NCBI RefSeq assembly: GCF_016587375.1
Contig: NZ_BNJG01000003.1
Coordinates: 1,178,001-1,242,000, forward strand
Direction: 5' to 3'
DNA: 64,000 nucleotides
DNA from: Ktedonobacter robiniae
GTDB lineage: Bacteria; Chloroflexota; Ktedonobacteria; Ktedonobacterales; Ktedonobacteraceae
The stretch's first letter is position 1. Every line of letters begins with the position of its first letter. This document shows, piece by piece, positions 1 to 8,648 of the stretch. The notes under the pieces were generated by a model. The model did no database searches and was not told the DNA's origin. It saw nothing but the letters and a program-made list of their open reading frames with translations. The position numbers and the translations under genes were made by a program.

Positions 1-1
1 C

Positions 2-268
2 CTTGACCTTACCAGCATTGTATGGTGGCTGCTCGTCGGCTTGATCGCCGGTTTCCTGGCCAGCGTAGTGATGCGTGGTGGCGGCTACGGTATCGTCGGT
101 GACATCGTCGTCGGTCTGATTGGCGCCTTCATCGGTGGCTTCCTGGCCAGCCTGGTGGGTATGGGTTCGAGCGGTTTCATCGGCACGATTATCATCGCCT
201 TCATTGGCGCTTGTGTGTTAATCGCTCTCTTGCGCCTCGTCTCCCGTGGTACGGCTCGCCGCTACTAA
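2..268 (+). CDS. GlsB/YeaQ/YmgE-like stress membrane protein (5' end cut by window)
   Basis: The reading frame is open from the left edge and ends at a TAA at 266-268, so the start codon lies outside the window. The visible 88 residues form three hydrophobic glycine-rich segments (about residues 7-22, 34-52 and 58-77 of the visible part), with GLIAG and GLIGAFIGG turns typical of the small three-helix GlsB/YeaQ/YmgE (transglycosylase-associated) family, whose members are about 80-90 residues long. Thus only a few residues should be missing. These proteins sit in the cytoplasmic membrane and are usually linked to general stress; their molecular role is not known. Two long hairpins follow the stop. 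Confidence 0.8.
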   Translation, partial: LDLTSIVWWLLVGLIAGFLASVVMRGGGYGIVGDIVVGLIGAFIGGFLASLVGMGSSGFIGTIIIAFIGACVLIALLRLVSRGTARRY

Positions 269-297
269 TAGCGCCTCGTCAATCCACGAGAAAAAAT

Positions 298-345
298 AGA
301 CAGAGAGAAGGAGCAGCCTCGCGAGGCTGCTCCTTCTCTCTGTCT
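298..345. terminator. 24-bp perfect palindrome downstream of GlsB-like gene
   Basis: Arms 298-321 and 322-345 are exact reverse complements with no spacer. It lies 30 nt after the GlsB-like stop codon. The stem is GC-rich in its centre but has only a weak T-run after it, so it is an intrinsic terminator by position rather than by classical form. Confidence 0.7.
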
Positions 346-382
346 GTTACTGCTGAAGACTTCTCGCCACTACGTGGCTCGC

Positions 383-443
383 AGGGTTATAGGGTGTGGT
401 GGAAAAATGCCTGAGGCATTTTTCCACCACACCCTATAACCCT
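383..443. terminator. 30-bp inverted repeat between convergent genes
   Basis: Arms 383-412 and 414-443 match exactly over 30 bp with a single-base loop (G413). It lies between the converging GlsB-like gene and the sulfatase gene (stop at 535), so it can end transcription in both directions. There is no T-tract outside the stem, but the stem carries an internal A5/T5 run. Confidence 0.7.
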
Positions 444-534
444 TTATGGAGGGCGCGTAGTGCCTGATGAGCATGCTCTTGAGGCTGAAAATTCAGATAC
501 CTGATAAAGTCAGGAGTTGAATTCACGTTTTTGT

Positions 535-1860
535 CTATTCAATAAGCTGTGCAGGCTCCTCGGGTGAGGTTTGGTCAGGACTGTTGGCTAGTGCGCCTGT
601 GGGCAAAGGGATAGCTCCATGCAGTAAGGGATCGTGTGTGGCCTGCATCCATTGCATTAAACGCTGGCGCATGGCATCGGCAATTGTGGATAACTCAGGG
701 TCATCGATGCGGTTACAGGCTTCATTTGGGTCAAAGAGCAGGTCATAGAGCTCTTCATCGCGCCTGGTCGCCTCCCCCCAGCCAGAACGCATCAGGAGAT
801 CCTTGGTGGGACCATCATCGCAATTGGCCAGGATTGGCCTGCGATGGTGCGTATCGAAGTAGCGGATATACTTCCAACGCTGCGTACGTACGGCCCGCTG
901 TGGCTCGTAGGCGGCGTGATAGTTCACCTCGGCGAAGATGGCCTCGTTAATCTGCTCACGCTCCTCGCGTATCAAGGGCAAGAGGGAGCACCCCTGCACC
1001 CACTCAGGCCTGGGCACATGTAGCAACTCGCAGAGCGTTGGATAGATATCGATATGCGAGACCAGGGCATCACAGACCTTCCCGCCACGAAATCCACCTG
1101 GGCCGCGCATCAAGAGCATCACCCCGATACCATGATCAGTCAGGTTACACTTCATCCTGGGAAAAGCGAGGCCGTGATCGGTAGTACAGATTACCAGCGT
1201 ATGCTCCGCCAGACCACTCTCCTCCAACGCCGCCAAGACCGCGCCAATGGCTTCATCAAGCTTTTGCACACTGGCCTTAAAGGCCGCCATGTCGCGCCTG
1301 ACTTCAGGCGTATCAGGCAGTGGCACGGGTGGCAAGATATACTTTTCATCCTGGGTAGAGAGCGGCTCGTGAAAGGGGCGATGCGTCTCCGAAAAACCAA
1401 TGGAAAGAAAACAGGGTTGAGGCAGGCCACTCTTCAAGAGTTGAACCGCTCTGGGAACAACATCTTTCGTATCTGCACTGGCGACCTCTACTATCTCATC
1501 ATAGCCAAGCAGAGTAGGATCGCGCGCCTCATGCTGCATACCAAGCAACAGCGAGGAGTAGCCCGCCGCGCGCAAAGCGTTCGCCAGGTGTTGTTGATAA
1601 TCATAGAGTGAGAAGCCGCGATGAGCCAGGCCTAGCATACCCGCCGAATGAGGACTCTGCCCGGTAAGCAGAGCGGCGCGACTGGGAGAGCAGGTAGAAG
1701 AGGCAGAGAAGGCCTGGCGAAACAGCACCCCCTGCTCCGCCAGGCGTTGCAGGTGTGGCGTGAGCAGAGCATGCCCATACGGTTGAATATAGCGACCTGT
1801 ATCATGCGAATGAATATACAAAATATTAGGCTGCAAAATATTGGGTCGTGCTTGCTCCAT
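535..1860 (-). CDS. Sulfatase family protein (heparan N-sulfatase/arylsulfatase-like)
   Basis: A 441-residue hydrolase of the alkaline phosphatase superfamily that would cleave sulfate esters or sulfamates. The N-terminal half carries the signature CSPSRAALLTG at residues 57-67, in which Cys57 is the residue converted to formylglycine in type I sulfatases. An early metal-binding Asp is seen in IHSHD (residue 20) and the second metal site in CTTDHG (Asp228-His229). No signal peptide is apparent, so it is probably cytoplasmic. The ATG at 1858-1860 is preceded by AAGGAGC at a good distance. No formylglycine-generating enzyme gene is in the window. The length fits the family. The substrate cannot be told from sequence. 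Confidence 0.9.
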   Translation of the reverse strand: MEQARPNILQPNILYIHSHDTGRYIQPYGHALLTPHLQRLAEQGVLFRQAFSASSTCSPSRAALLTGQSPHSAGMLGLAHRGFSLYDYQQHLANALRAAGYSSLLLGMQHEARDPTLLGYDEIVEVASADTKDVVPRAVQLLKSGLPQPCFLSIGFSETHRPFHEPLSTQDEKYILPPVPLPDTPEVRRDMAAFKASVQKLDEAIGAVLAALEESGLAEHTLVICTTDHGLAFPRMKCNLTDHGIGVMLLMRGPGGFRGGKVCDALVSHIDIYPTLCELLHVPRPEWVQGCSLLPLIREEREQINEAIFAEVNYHAAYEPQRAVRTQRWKYIRYFDTHHRRPILANCDDGPTKDLLMRSGWGEATRRDEELYDLLFDPNEACNRIDDPELSTIADAMRQRLMQWMQATHDPLLHGAIPLPTGALANSPDQTSPEEPAQLIE

Positions 1861-1930
1861 AATTTTGCTCCTTTTTCTAGCTATCCGCTTACCTGGGTGT
1901 TAAAAGTCCATGTCTGCATGGATCCTATAA

Positions 1931-1974
1931 ATATAACATAAGGTCCATGCCTAGACATGGACCTTATGTTATAT
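1931..1974. terminator. 19-bp hairpin with GGTCCATG core, downstream of HNH lipoprotein
   Basis: Arms 1931-1949 and 1956-1974 are exact complements with a 6-nt loop. It follows the stop of the minus-strand lipoprotein (1993) and precedes the sulfatase start region. The core GGTCCATG/CATGGACC belongs to a dispersed palindromic family also seen at 1905-1927, 2645-2764 and 49851-49876. Confidence 0.65.
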
Positions 1975-1992
1975 TCCCAGCAGGCAGGCTCA

Positions 1993-2583
1993 TTAATTGC
2001 CGCCCATTTTGTTATAGACGTCGAGCCAGTTGGTCGCGATCTCAATCTGGGCGTCTTTCAGGCTGATCGCGCCGGAGCACACCTGATCGTGCAGGTAGTT
2101 CTCAACCTTGTCTTTCTCATGGAAGCCCGGCTTAGGGCTGGCAGCCTCGGGCCAGAGATTGGAGATGTCATTAGAGCCACCCAGCTCCAGGCTTACCAGG
2201 TGGTCGACCTCATACTCGCCCGTCGAGTGATGCGTAATGCCATACTCCTGGTAGACCTGATTCTTCTCGCTTGTTGGCACGTTGCGCACCGAGGAGGCAT
2301 AGCCCGAGCGACAGATATCCGTCTTTGTCACGTTGGGAAAGATGGCGCCTGGCGAACAGGCTTTATCCTGAAGCGGCCCCTGGACCTGGCAGCCAGAGGT
2401 CTTGCTTTGCACGCCCCAGTTCGGCGCACCGCCGCTGCTCGAGCCTGAGTTTGAACCTGTACTATCAGGACTTGAGGTCACACCCGGAACATCTGAACCA
2501 CCATAGCTAGATGAGTTACATGCTGTAAGCAAAAGTGCTGCAATCATGCAGGCACCAAGCAGATGAATCCATACTTTGCGCAT
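1993..2583 (-). CDS. Lipoprotein with HNH-nuclease-like motif
   Basis: A 196-residue predicted lipoprotein. The N-terminus is basic, then a hydrophobic stretch ends in LLTAC, so Cys22 should be lipidated and the protein anchored outside the cytoplasmic membrane. A Ser/Gly-rich linker (about residues 23-58) leads into a C-terminal domain containing EVDHLVSLELGGSNDISNLW around residues 125-144: the DH plus the SNxxNLxP ending are typical of HNH/McrA-like betabetaalpha-metal nucleases that use the motif on a surface. Five further cysteines could form disulfides. The ATG at 2581-2583 is chosen over an upstream start because AGGAGATAAGG lies just before it and the signal peptide starts there. Nuclease activity is inference; a secreted DNA-scavenging role is possible. 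Confidence 0.7.
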   Translation of the reverse strand: MRKVWIHLLGACMIAALLLTACNSSSYGGSDVPGVTSSPDSTGSNSGSSSGGAPNWGVQSKTSGCQVQGPLQDKACSPGAIFPNVTKTDICRSGYASSVRNVPTSEKNQVYQEYGITHHSTGEYEVDHLVSLELGGSNDISNLWPEAASPKPGFHEKDKVENYLHDQVCSGAISLKDAQIEIATNWLDVYNKMGGN

Positions 2584-2644
2584 ATTCCTTATCTCCTGTC
2601 GTCTACTCCACCCAACATTCACCCCTGAGTACAAAGACTCATAA

Positions 2645-2764
2645 AGGGTCCATGCTTGCATGGACTAAAACGCTCAGGCAAGCATACTATTGCTATATAT
2701 ACATGCAGGGTCCATGCTTGCGTGGACTAAAGCGCTCAGCAAGCATACTATTGTGTTATATATA
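2645..2764. repeat. Tandem 62-bp repeat of the GTCCATGC palindrome family
   Basis: Two imperfect direct copies start at 2645 and 2707 (period 62). Each opens with AGGGTCCATGCTTGC, a palindromic core, followed by TGGACTAAA.CGCTCAG and AGCATACTATTG. They differ at a few positions and by one indel. They lie upstream of the HNH lipoprotein gene and contain no supported gene. The rest of the gap 2584-3049 also holds a copy of a second repeat at 2768-2808 and a short inverted repeat near 2887-2906, but no other gene. Confidence 0.7.
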
Positions 2765-2767
2765 AAG

Positions 2768-2808
2768 GCTCTAGCTTATATACGTTTGTACAGTAGCAAA
2801 CGGACGCA
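2768..2808 (+). repeat. Dispersed intergenic repeat, copy 1 (CTCTAGCTTATATACG)
   Basis: This segment (GCTCTAGCTTATATACGTTT followed by GTACAGTAGCAAACGGACGC) matches 8568-8608 at most positions. Both copies are intergenic and near pentapeptide or lipoprotein genes. No coding capacity or terminal duplication is evident. Confidence 0.55.
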
Positions 2809-3049
2809 CCTGTATTGAGCTCAATTCAGGCTCATCCGCCATTTTGGTATAAGGAGAATATCTGAGCGGCAATGCGTATTAAAAATCCATCGATTTAGTT
2901 GGATGGAGCAGTATGTTTAGCGCCCAGGGGAATAATATCAAATTGTGTTTCTGTTTATAACTCTGATCGTTCGCCTTATCATCCAGGTGGCTGAATTGGT
3001 CATGGCTAAATTCGCTTATATTATATTTCACATATGGAGTAGGTAATTA

Positions 3050-4057
3050 ATGTTCCGACGTCCTCGTTCGTTTTCCCTTCTGGTATTCGGCTTGTGGTTG
3101 TTGTCCATCAGCCTGTTAGCGAGTGGTTGCGGAGGAAGTACAACCACGACAACGGCCTCTTCAAATAGAGTACAACAGGTTTCTATTGGTCTAGGGTATA
3201 TACCAGACATCCAGTTCGCACCCTTTTATGTTGCTCAATCAAAGGGGTATTATAGTGAGTCAGGTCTAAATGTTACCTTTCATCATGGTATCGTTCCAGA
3301 TCTCGTCGGTTCGATGGTGGCCGGAAAAAATACATTCGTCATGGCTGGCGGCGATGAATTGCTTACCGCCCGCAATGAGCATATACAGGCAAAAAATGTC
3401 GCAACAATTTTCCAGAAGTACCCCATCAGCTTAATTGTTCCTGCCGACTCACCAATTAAGTCTCCAGCTGATTTAAAGGGACACTCTGTCGGCATACCCG
3501 GCCCCTATGGTTCAAGCTATACTGCGCTGCTAGCATTCCTCTACAAGGAACATCTCTCGCTTTCTGATATCAAGCTTCAATCCATAGGTTTTACACAGGT
3601 TGCGGCCTTGCTGGCTCATCGTGTGGATGCGATTATAGGCTACTCCAATAACGAACCACTACAGCTCGCCAGGCGCAACGTACAGGTTCGCACATTCGCT
3701 GTCTCGGATTATCAACCACTCGTCTCAGAAGGAATTATTGTCCCTGAAACAACACTTCAGGAACAACCACAGGTAGTCCATGAGTTTGTGCTGGCCACAT
3801 TAAAGGGGCTACAGTATGTGGTCGATCATCCTGAGGATGCGATCACGCTGAGTAAGCCTTATATTCCCGGCATGACCAATACTCAACAGACGCTGGAGAT
3901 ATTGAAGGCAACCATTCCTATTTGGCAAGGGAATGGAACGCTTGGTATCAATGATGAGGCAGCCTGGCAAGCGATGGAGCAATTCATGGTTGCACAGAAG
4001 ATGATAGGTCCCATCCAGAATGTCTCGGACGCCTATACCAACCAATACACAAAATAA
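3050..4057 (+). CDS. ABC transporter substrate-binding lipoprotein, NMT1/THI5-like (RibY-type)
   Basis: A 335-residue extracytoplasmic solute receptor. It starts with a basic N-terminus and a hydrophobic signal ending in LLASGC, so Cys27 is the probable lipid anchor. After a Thr/Ser linker, the mature part opens with VSIGLGYIPDIQFAPFYVAQ and continues with GLNVTFHHG and DLKGHSVGIPGPYGSSY, the pattern of the NMT1/THI5 family that binds pyrimidine thiamine precursors, riboflavin or alkylsulfonates. In Chloroflexota, similar proteins (RibY) pair with a RibX permease for riboflavin; no permease or ATPase is adjacent here, so the receptor is an orphan in this window. The ATG at 3050 has GGAG 11 nt upstream. 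Ligand assignment is inference. Confidence 0.85.
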   Translation: MFRRPRSFSLLVFGLWLLSISLLASGCGGSTTTTTASSNRVQQVSIGLGYIPDIQFAPFYVAQSKGYYSESGLNVTFHHGIVPDLVGSMVAGKNTFVMAGGDELLTARNEHIQAKNVATIFQKYPISLIVPADSPIKSPADLKGHSVGIPGPYGSSYTALLAFLYKEHLSLSDIKLQSIGFTQVAALLAHRVDAIIGYSNNEPLQLARRNVQVRTFAVSDYQPLVSEGIIVPETTLQEQPQVVHEFVLATLKGLQYVVDHPEDAITLSKPYIPGMTNTQQTLEILKATIPIWQGNGTLGINDEAAWQAMEQFMVAQKMIGPIQNVSDAYTNQYTK

Positions 4058-4272
4058 ACACCACTCTCTTGTTTACCAGGGTTTCTTGGATGTGGCACGA
4101 AAGGTCGCTTTTCGTCTCAACCTCGTTCGTCATTGTGCAAGTGGCAAGATTGAGGTGGAGATGGAATACGTTACATCCCTGTTCCATGTAAAGCGCCATT
4201 AGTGCTGAGAAGCCTTCGGCAAACAGGCACTGAATAGCCACTACTAATGAAAAAATGAGGAGATCACTCACC

Positions 4273-5205
4273 ATGCAAACACATCAGTTTGGCAGAACAG
4301 ATATGCAGATTACAGCCATCGGGCTGGGAACATGGGCACTTGGTGGAAATCAATGGGGTCCTCAGGACGACCAGGAGTCTATAGCAACGATACAACGAGC
4401 TCTAGACCTGGGTATCAACTGGATTGATACAGCTGCTATTTATGGGTTGGGAGGATCCGAGAAAGTGGTGGGAAGAGCTATTAAAGGGCGCAAACAACCT
4501 TATATCTTCACGAAATGCTCACTGATCTGGGATGAGGAGATGCAGGTAAGGAGCAGCCTGAAAGCTAGTTCGATCCGTCATGAAGTTGAGGAGAGTTTGA
4601 GACGACTCAATATCGAGACCATTGATTTGTACCAGATACACTGGCCCAATCCCGATCCAGAGATTGAAGAAGGGTGGAATACGCTTGCCGAACTCAAACA
4701 GGAAGGGAAAGTACGCCATATAGGCGTATCAAACTTCAACGTAGCACAACTGCAGCGCGCGGAGAAGATAGCGCCAATTGAAACATTACAGCCACCGTAC
4801 TCATTAATTCATCGCCAGGCGGAGCACGAAATTCTGCCCTATTGCCAGCAAAACACGATTGGTACGATCGTCTATTCCCCTATGGCATCGGGCCTCTTGT
4901 CTGGGCACATGACCCGTGAGCGCATTGCACAGCTGCCAGATGGTGATTGGCGCAAACAGGGTCAGGAGTTTCAGGAGCCGCGCTTGACGCGTAATTTGGC
5001 GCTCGCCGATCTCCTCACATCAATTGGAAAGGCACGCAACGTCACAGCGGGAACGATCGCTATTGCTTGGGCGCTACATAACCCAGCAGTGACGGCGGCC
5101 ATTGTTGGCGTGCGCCACCCATATCAAGCCAATGAACTGGCCTTCGCTGCCGATTTCCATCTGAGCGAGGCTGAATATCAGCAAATTGAACAGTTCTCCG
5201 CCTAA
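4273..5205 (+). CDS. Aldo/keto reductase
   Basis: A 310-residue NADPH-dependent oxidoreductase of the AKR superfamily. The N-terminal GLGTWALGGNQWG loop, the catalytic set Asp52 (IDTA), Tyr57 (AIYG), Lys81 (FTKC) and His123 (QIHWP), and the late GVRHPYQANELAFA cofactor-binding segment are all present, so it should be active on aldehydes or ketones in the cytoplasm. The start at 4273 is preferred over an in-frame ATG at 4255 because GAGGAG lies about 10 nt before it and MQTHQFGRTD is the usual family N-terminus. It stands alone, with 215 nt before it. The physiological substrate is not evident. Confidence 0.92.
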   Translation: MQTHQFGRTDMQITAIGLGTWALGGNQWGPQDDQESIATIQRALDLGINWIDTAAIYGLGGSEKVVGRAIKGRKQPYIFTKCSLIWDEEMQVRSSLKASSIRHEVEESLRRLNIETIDLYQIHWPNPDPEIEEGWNTLAELKQEGKVRHIGVSNFNVAQLQRAEKIAPIETLQPPYSLIHRQAEHEILPYCQQNTIGTIVYSPMASGLLSGHMTRERIAQLPDGDWRKQGQEFQEPRLTRNLALADLLTSIGKARNVTAGTIAIAWALHNPAVTAAIVGVRHPYQANELAFAADFHLSEAEYQQIEQFSA

Positions 5206-5734
5206 GCGTTGATCGGGGAAACACGCCAACCCTGGTGAGCGCCTGCAATATGCAGAGAAGAAGGCCCGGATTTAGCTTCTCCAGCAGATTCAGACTATGC
5301 AGCAAGAGAGGCGAACTGGCAAACATAGTGTACGCATTGTCCCGTGCTGATTGCCAGCAAAAGCCTCTGCTCAGCTGGATTGAGCTGAAGCGGGTTCAAG
5401 GCAAAAGAGTGATTGTCGAACCCGCTCAGTTTTTGACTGCTCGGGTACTCTCCATCAATTATTATTCCACACTATCTGAGGCACAGGGTATAACGAGGAA
5501 GTAGATTATATTCGCGTCTACTTGCATACTCTGCGCCTCAAGTGCGAAGACGACCCCAGGCGCCCTTGACCTTGCCACGCTTTTGCGGAAGAGTAAAAGC
5601 TTTGGATATACTGTTCCTCAAGGAGGGTAAGAGGTTTGCCCGCCTGATGCGCGAAATGAAACCAGTTGCGTGCCGTCCTCGACAGCAACACTTACTTTGC
5701 GCCTTACACAAAGTGAATATGTGGGAGAATCTTC
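5206..5734. other. Intergenic region without a supported gene
   Basis: Open frames here (for example one ending at 5504 and one ending at 5742) lack ribosome-binding sites and protein-like composition. A weak inverted repeat, AGCGGGTTC at 5389-5397 with GAACCCGCT at 5418-5426, may be a terminator remnant of the aldo/keto reductase. I see nothing else. Confidence 0.5.
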
Positions 5735-6298
5735 ATGCATGATGCAAAGACAGTCGTTACCAGCCCCAGACCAGTGTCAGCCCTTAAATACGCTCTCCTC
5801 ACGGCCCTTATCATCTTTGTGCTGAGAGTTATCCTCTTCGTGATAATACCACAAAAGGCTATGTTCAGCTACCATTCAGATATGTCACTCACTTTTAAGA
5901 CCAATGATGTCGTTGCTCTCACGGATACCCTCATCCTGAGTTTCGTTAACCTCCCCTTTTATGCCTTCGCGGGGTGGCTCATAACCAGGAAAACAGGAAG
6001 CATTCGTACCGGCCTGCTAACAGGGCTAAAGGCTGGCCTCTTCAGCGGGTTGGCTATCTATATCATTATTGCGATTATTGCCATTTCGTTTGCCTCATTG
6101 CTCATGCTCGTGGCATCGGGCATCCCTCACGGCCAGGGCACTTTCCCTCAACTTGTGGGCAATACGACGTGGTGGGTTGTCAGGACAATACTCGTCAATA
6201 ACCTCTTGTTCATTGCCTTCGACATGGCCTGCGGTACTCTCATGGGTTGGTTCGGGGCTATGCTAGGCCTTACGAGCAAGAAGACTGCTTGCTCGTAA
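5735..6298 (+). CDS. Four-helix membrane protein of unknown function
   Basis: A 187-residue protein I do not recognise. Four hydrophobic segments are visible at about residues 17-38, 60-83, 96-130 and 150-178, with short polar loops and a basic tail, so it is an integral membrane protein. GLLTGLKAGLFSGLAIY and the C-terminal GTLMGWFGAMLGL are glycine-rich as in small packed-helix proteins (DUF4199- or Yip1-like proteins look similar, but I cannot assign it). The ATG at 5735 follows GGGAGAA at a normal distance. The last codons overlap a hairpin that extends over the stop. Downstream is the diguanylate cyclase, 237 nt away. Confidence 0.7.
   Translation: MHDAKTVVTSPRPVSALKYALLTALIIFVLRVILFVIIPQKAMFSYHSDMSLTFKTNDVVALTDTLILSFVNLPFYAFAGWLITRKTGSIRTGLLTGLKAGLFSGLAIYIIIAIIAISFASLLMLVASGIPHGQGTFPQLVGNTTWWVVRTILVNNLLFIAFDMACGTLMGWFGAMLGLTSKKTACS
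6270..6298. terminator. 11-bp hairpin overlapping the stop codon
   Basis: TTACGAGCAAG (6270-6280) pairs with CTTGCTCGTAA (6288-6298) across a 7-nt loop. The right arm contains the stop codon of the membrane protein gene, so the terminator lies inside the coding end. There is no T-tract. Confidence 0.5.
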
Positions 6299-6535
6299 GG
6301 AATATCAACAGGTTCCGCCAAAAATTAGAGGTTGAAAAAAGTTCATTGCAACACAACCTTATTCATCATATATCGCCAGTGTGTCCGCTGGCGGATAACG
6401 TTCTGACCATTGGAGTATATTGCAAAGAAGAGGGGCAAATCATGGGCCGGTAGAGATATTTTCAGGGAGCAATGACAGCCGAGAAATGATACGAAAATTC
6501 TAAAGCAAAGGAGATGCAGGAAAGGAAGAACAATC

Positions 6536-8314
6536 ATGGACCACGAGAACCATGGACACCACAGCAACACGTCCGAGCCTATCCCACGCTCGTCTCCTGA
6601 TCCGCTGCTTGTGGCCAAGTTCCTTCTCCCGGTATTTGTCAAAATCAGCCTTTATCGCCGCCGCTTTTTTAGCACTGCGGCCATGACTATGGCTGCCTCC
6701 CATGATAGTGAGACACCTACTCCTACCACATCCATCCCCCCGCGTGTGTTTGTGGGGCTCCTTCTGGGAAGCCTTGTCTTGGGGGCTTTCTCTTTTCTCA
6801 GACCGTTCAGCCTGACGTTTGGTGGCCAACTCCTTGACGCTTTAAGCATCTTGTACGCACTGTTCCTGGCGCTGGTGTGTTTTCGCGGCTCATGGGAGCG
6901 GCTTCGTATGGTTGGTCCCCCTGGGACTGGCACGCGGACCGGACAGCATTTCATCCCATTTCTGTTGGGCATGAGTACATTGTGGGCTGCGCTTGCACTC
7001 CTTGGCTGGGTGTCCGAGACCATGTGGACCCAGCGGGCATCGACCTATCCTACCCTCTTTCATGTGCTCGAATTGGGAGTGTATCCGTTCTTCATTGCGG
7101 CGGTTCTGCTTCTGCCCTCGCCAAACCTCTCCCGGCTCTCGCGCCTGCGGATCCTGCTTGATAGCTTGATCATCCTGGCGACGGTCGTGACCCTCTATGT
7201 CTATGTGTTCGCAGTTCCCATGCTTGTCACTACCAGGCTAACACTCCTGGAAAAGACCTTGGGGAGTCTCTTCGTCACTGCCAACCTGGTGTCGCTCTTT
7301 TGCTTGCTGTTCGTCGCCTTCCAAACGGTCCATGTGGGTATCCGACAGGTCATCGCTCTGCTCACGCTGGCCATGGTCATTTTCCTGGTCGGTCATGTGG
7401 TCTACTACACGCTCTTGCATTCGGCAGAGGCGATCCTCACAACCGGACCAACCCCTGGCCTGCTTGGAAGTCTCACCCTGATCGCTGTGGCAGCCCAAAG
7501 GATGCGGCGCGTGCTGGTTCAGGGCACGCCTGCGGAACGTGGTCCCACAGTGCTTTTAGAGGAAACATGGGCATTTGCCCATTGGAAAATCTGGCTGGTG
7601 TCTATCCTGGTGCTGATCTTTGCACTGCTGCTGGTGTCTCTCGCGATCCAGCCTGCCAATGTGTACACCCCCGCAAGGTTACAGGTCGTTGAGTTTGGTG
7701 GAACCGGTATTCTGACCTTGCTTGTTCTACGGCAGTTGCTAGTAACACATGAATTGTACAGCTTGAAGCGAGATCTCCGAGAGAAGAATGCACAGTTAGA
7801 CAGGCTGGCGGCTTCTGATCCCCTGACCGGTGTGCCCAACTATCGAAGGCTAGTGAACACGCTTGACGAGGAGTTGGAGCTCGCAAAGGCCCAGCAGGCG
7901 CCGTGCTCCGTCCTGTTCATGGATATCGACCAATTCAAAGCTGTCAACGACCAGTATGGGCACGCTTTGGGAGATCTGGTCCTGTGCCAAGTTGCCAGGT
8001 TGGCAGCGTCACTTCTGCGCTCAAAAGATTGCCTGGGGCGGTGGGGAGGTGAGGAGTTTGTTGCTATTTTGCCAGGACAAGGTCCCACTGAAGCATTCAT
8101 AGCAGCTGAACGAATACGGATGCGGGTCTCAGAGCAGGTATTTGCGGATCAAAAAGATCTCCACGTGTCCTGTTCGCTAGGAGTGGCAACCTATCCACAG
8201 ATGGCCACTGAGCGGGAACAGTTGCTGATTTGCGCCGATCAAGCCATGTATGAGGCCAAGCGTCTCGGACGCAATCAAACCTGCCTGGCGAAGTTGGAAA
8301 AGAACATAATATAG
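6536..8314 (+). CDS. Membrane diguanylate cyclase (GGDEF)
   Basis: A 592-residue enzyme predicted to make cyclic di-GMP from two GTP. The N-terminal 70 residues are polar, then about eight to nine hydrophobic segments (roughly residues 75-405) form a multi-helix membrane sensor region of no recognised family. After a short coiled linker (LKRDLREKNAQLDRLAA) the GGDEF domain follows: DPLTGVPNYRRL, LFMDIDQFKAVND (metal/GTP-binding Asp), and RWGGEEF. The inhibitory I-site RSKD lies exactly five residues before GGEEF, so product inhibition should operate. There is no EAL domain. The ATG at 6536 follows AGGAAGAACAATC. The 237 nt upstream contain a short hairpin near 6372-6391 but no convincing riboswitch. 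Confidence 0.92.
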   Translation: MDHENHGHHSNTSEPIPRSSPDPLLVAKFLLPVFVKISLYRRRFFSTAAMTMAASHDSETPTPTTSIPPRVFVGLLLGSLVLGAFSFLRPFSLTFGGQLLDALSILYALFLALVCFRGSWERLRMVGPPGTGTRTGQHFIPFLLGMSTLWAALALLGWVSETMWTQRASTYPTLFHVLELGVYPFFIAAVLLLPSPNLSRLSRLRILLDSLIILATVVTLYVYVFAVPMLVTTRLTLLEKTLGSLFVTANLVSLFCLLFVAFQTVHVGIRQVIALLTLAMVIFLVGHVVYYTLLHSAEAILTTGPTPGLLGSLTLIAVAAQRMRRVLVQGTPAERGPTVLLEETWAFAHWKIWLVSILVLIFALLLVSLAIQPANVYTPARLQVVEFGGTGILTLLVLRQLLVTHELYSLKRDLREKNAQLDRLAASDPLTGVPNYRRLVNTLDEELELAKAQQAPCSVLFMDIDQFKAVNDQYGHALGDLVLCQVARLAASLLRSKDCLGRWGGEEFVAILPGQGPTEAFIAAERIRMRVSEQVFADQKDLHVSCSLGVATYPQMATEREQLLICADQAMYEAKRLGRNQTCLAKLEKNII

Positions 8315-8648
8315 AGTCAGATGCTAGTGTCGCAAAAAATTTAGAGCAAAGAAAACGAAGTAGACAATTACGACATAAGAATCATTTTACCGACCTGTAA
8401 GCAAACACAGGCATTGCTCAAGTTTGTCGAGGGCCATAAGCTGGAATTCCTTGTCACGTTGGTGCTGGCAACTGGTATGTGCAAAGGCGGGTAGATTCCT
8501 TGCACTGGTCAGATTTGGGCACTAAGAACGCTCTACAAGCGGGTTACGAGAAGACATACTCTCAAGACTCTAGCCTATATACGTTTGTATAGTAACAAAT
8601 AGACGCACAAACGCTTACAAGCTAGAGCCACACTATGCACCTCTGCCA
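8315..8648. other. Intergenic region with repeat copy 2
   Basis: No gene is supported. The right part holds the second copy of the dispersed repeat. GACTCTAGC (8566-8574) and GCTAGAGCC (8621-8629) form an imperfect inverted pair around this copy. Confidence 0.5.
8568..8608 (+). repeat. Dispersed intergenic repeat, copy 2
   Basis: CTCTAGCCTATATACGTTTG and the following TATAGTAACAAATAGACGCA match 2769-2808 with a handful of substitutions. This copy sits downstream of the converging diguanylate cyclase and pentapeptide genes. Confidence 0.55.

Noticed and set aside
2584..3049. Possible TPP or FMN riboswitch before the RibY-like receptor
   Set aside because: The conserved core words (CTGAGA and GGATAATGCC, or the FMN aptamer blocks) could not be found; only simple repeats are there.
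6299..6535. Cyclic di-GMP (GEMM) riboswitch before the diguanylate cyclase
   Set aside because: GGGGCAAATCATGGG is only slightly like the GEMM core; the rest of the aptamer and its tetraloop docking are not recognisable.
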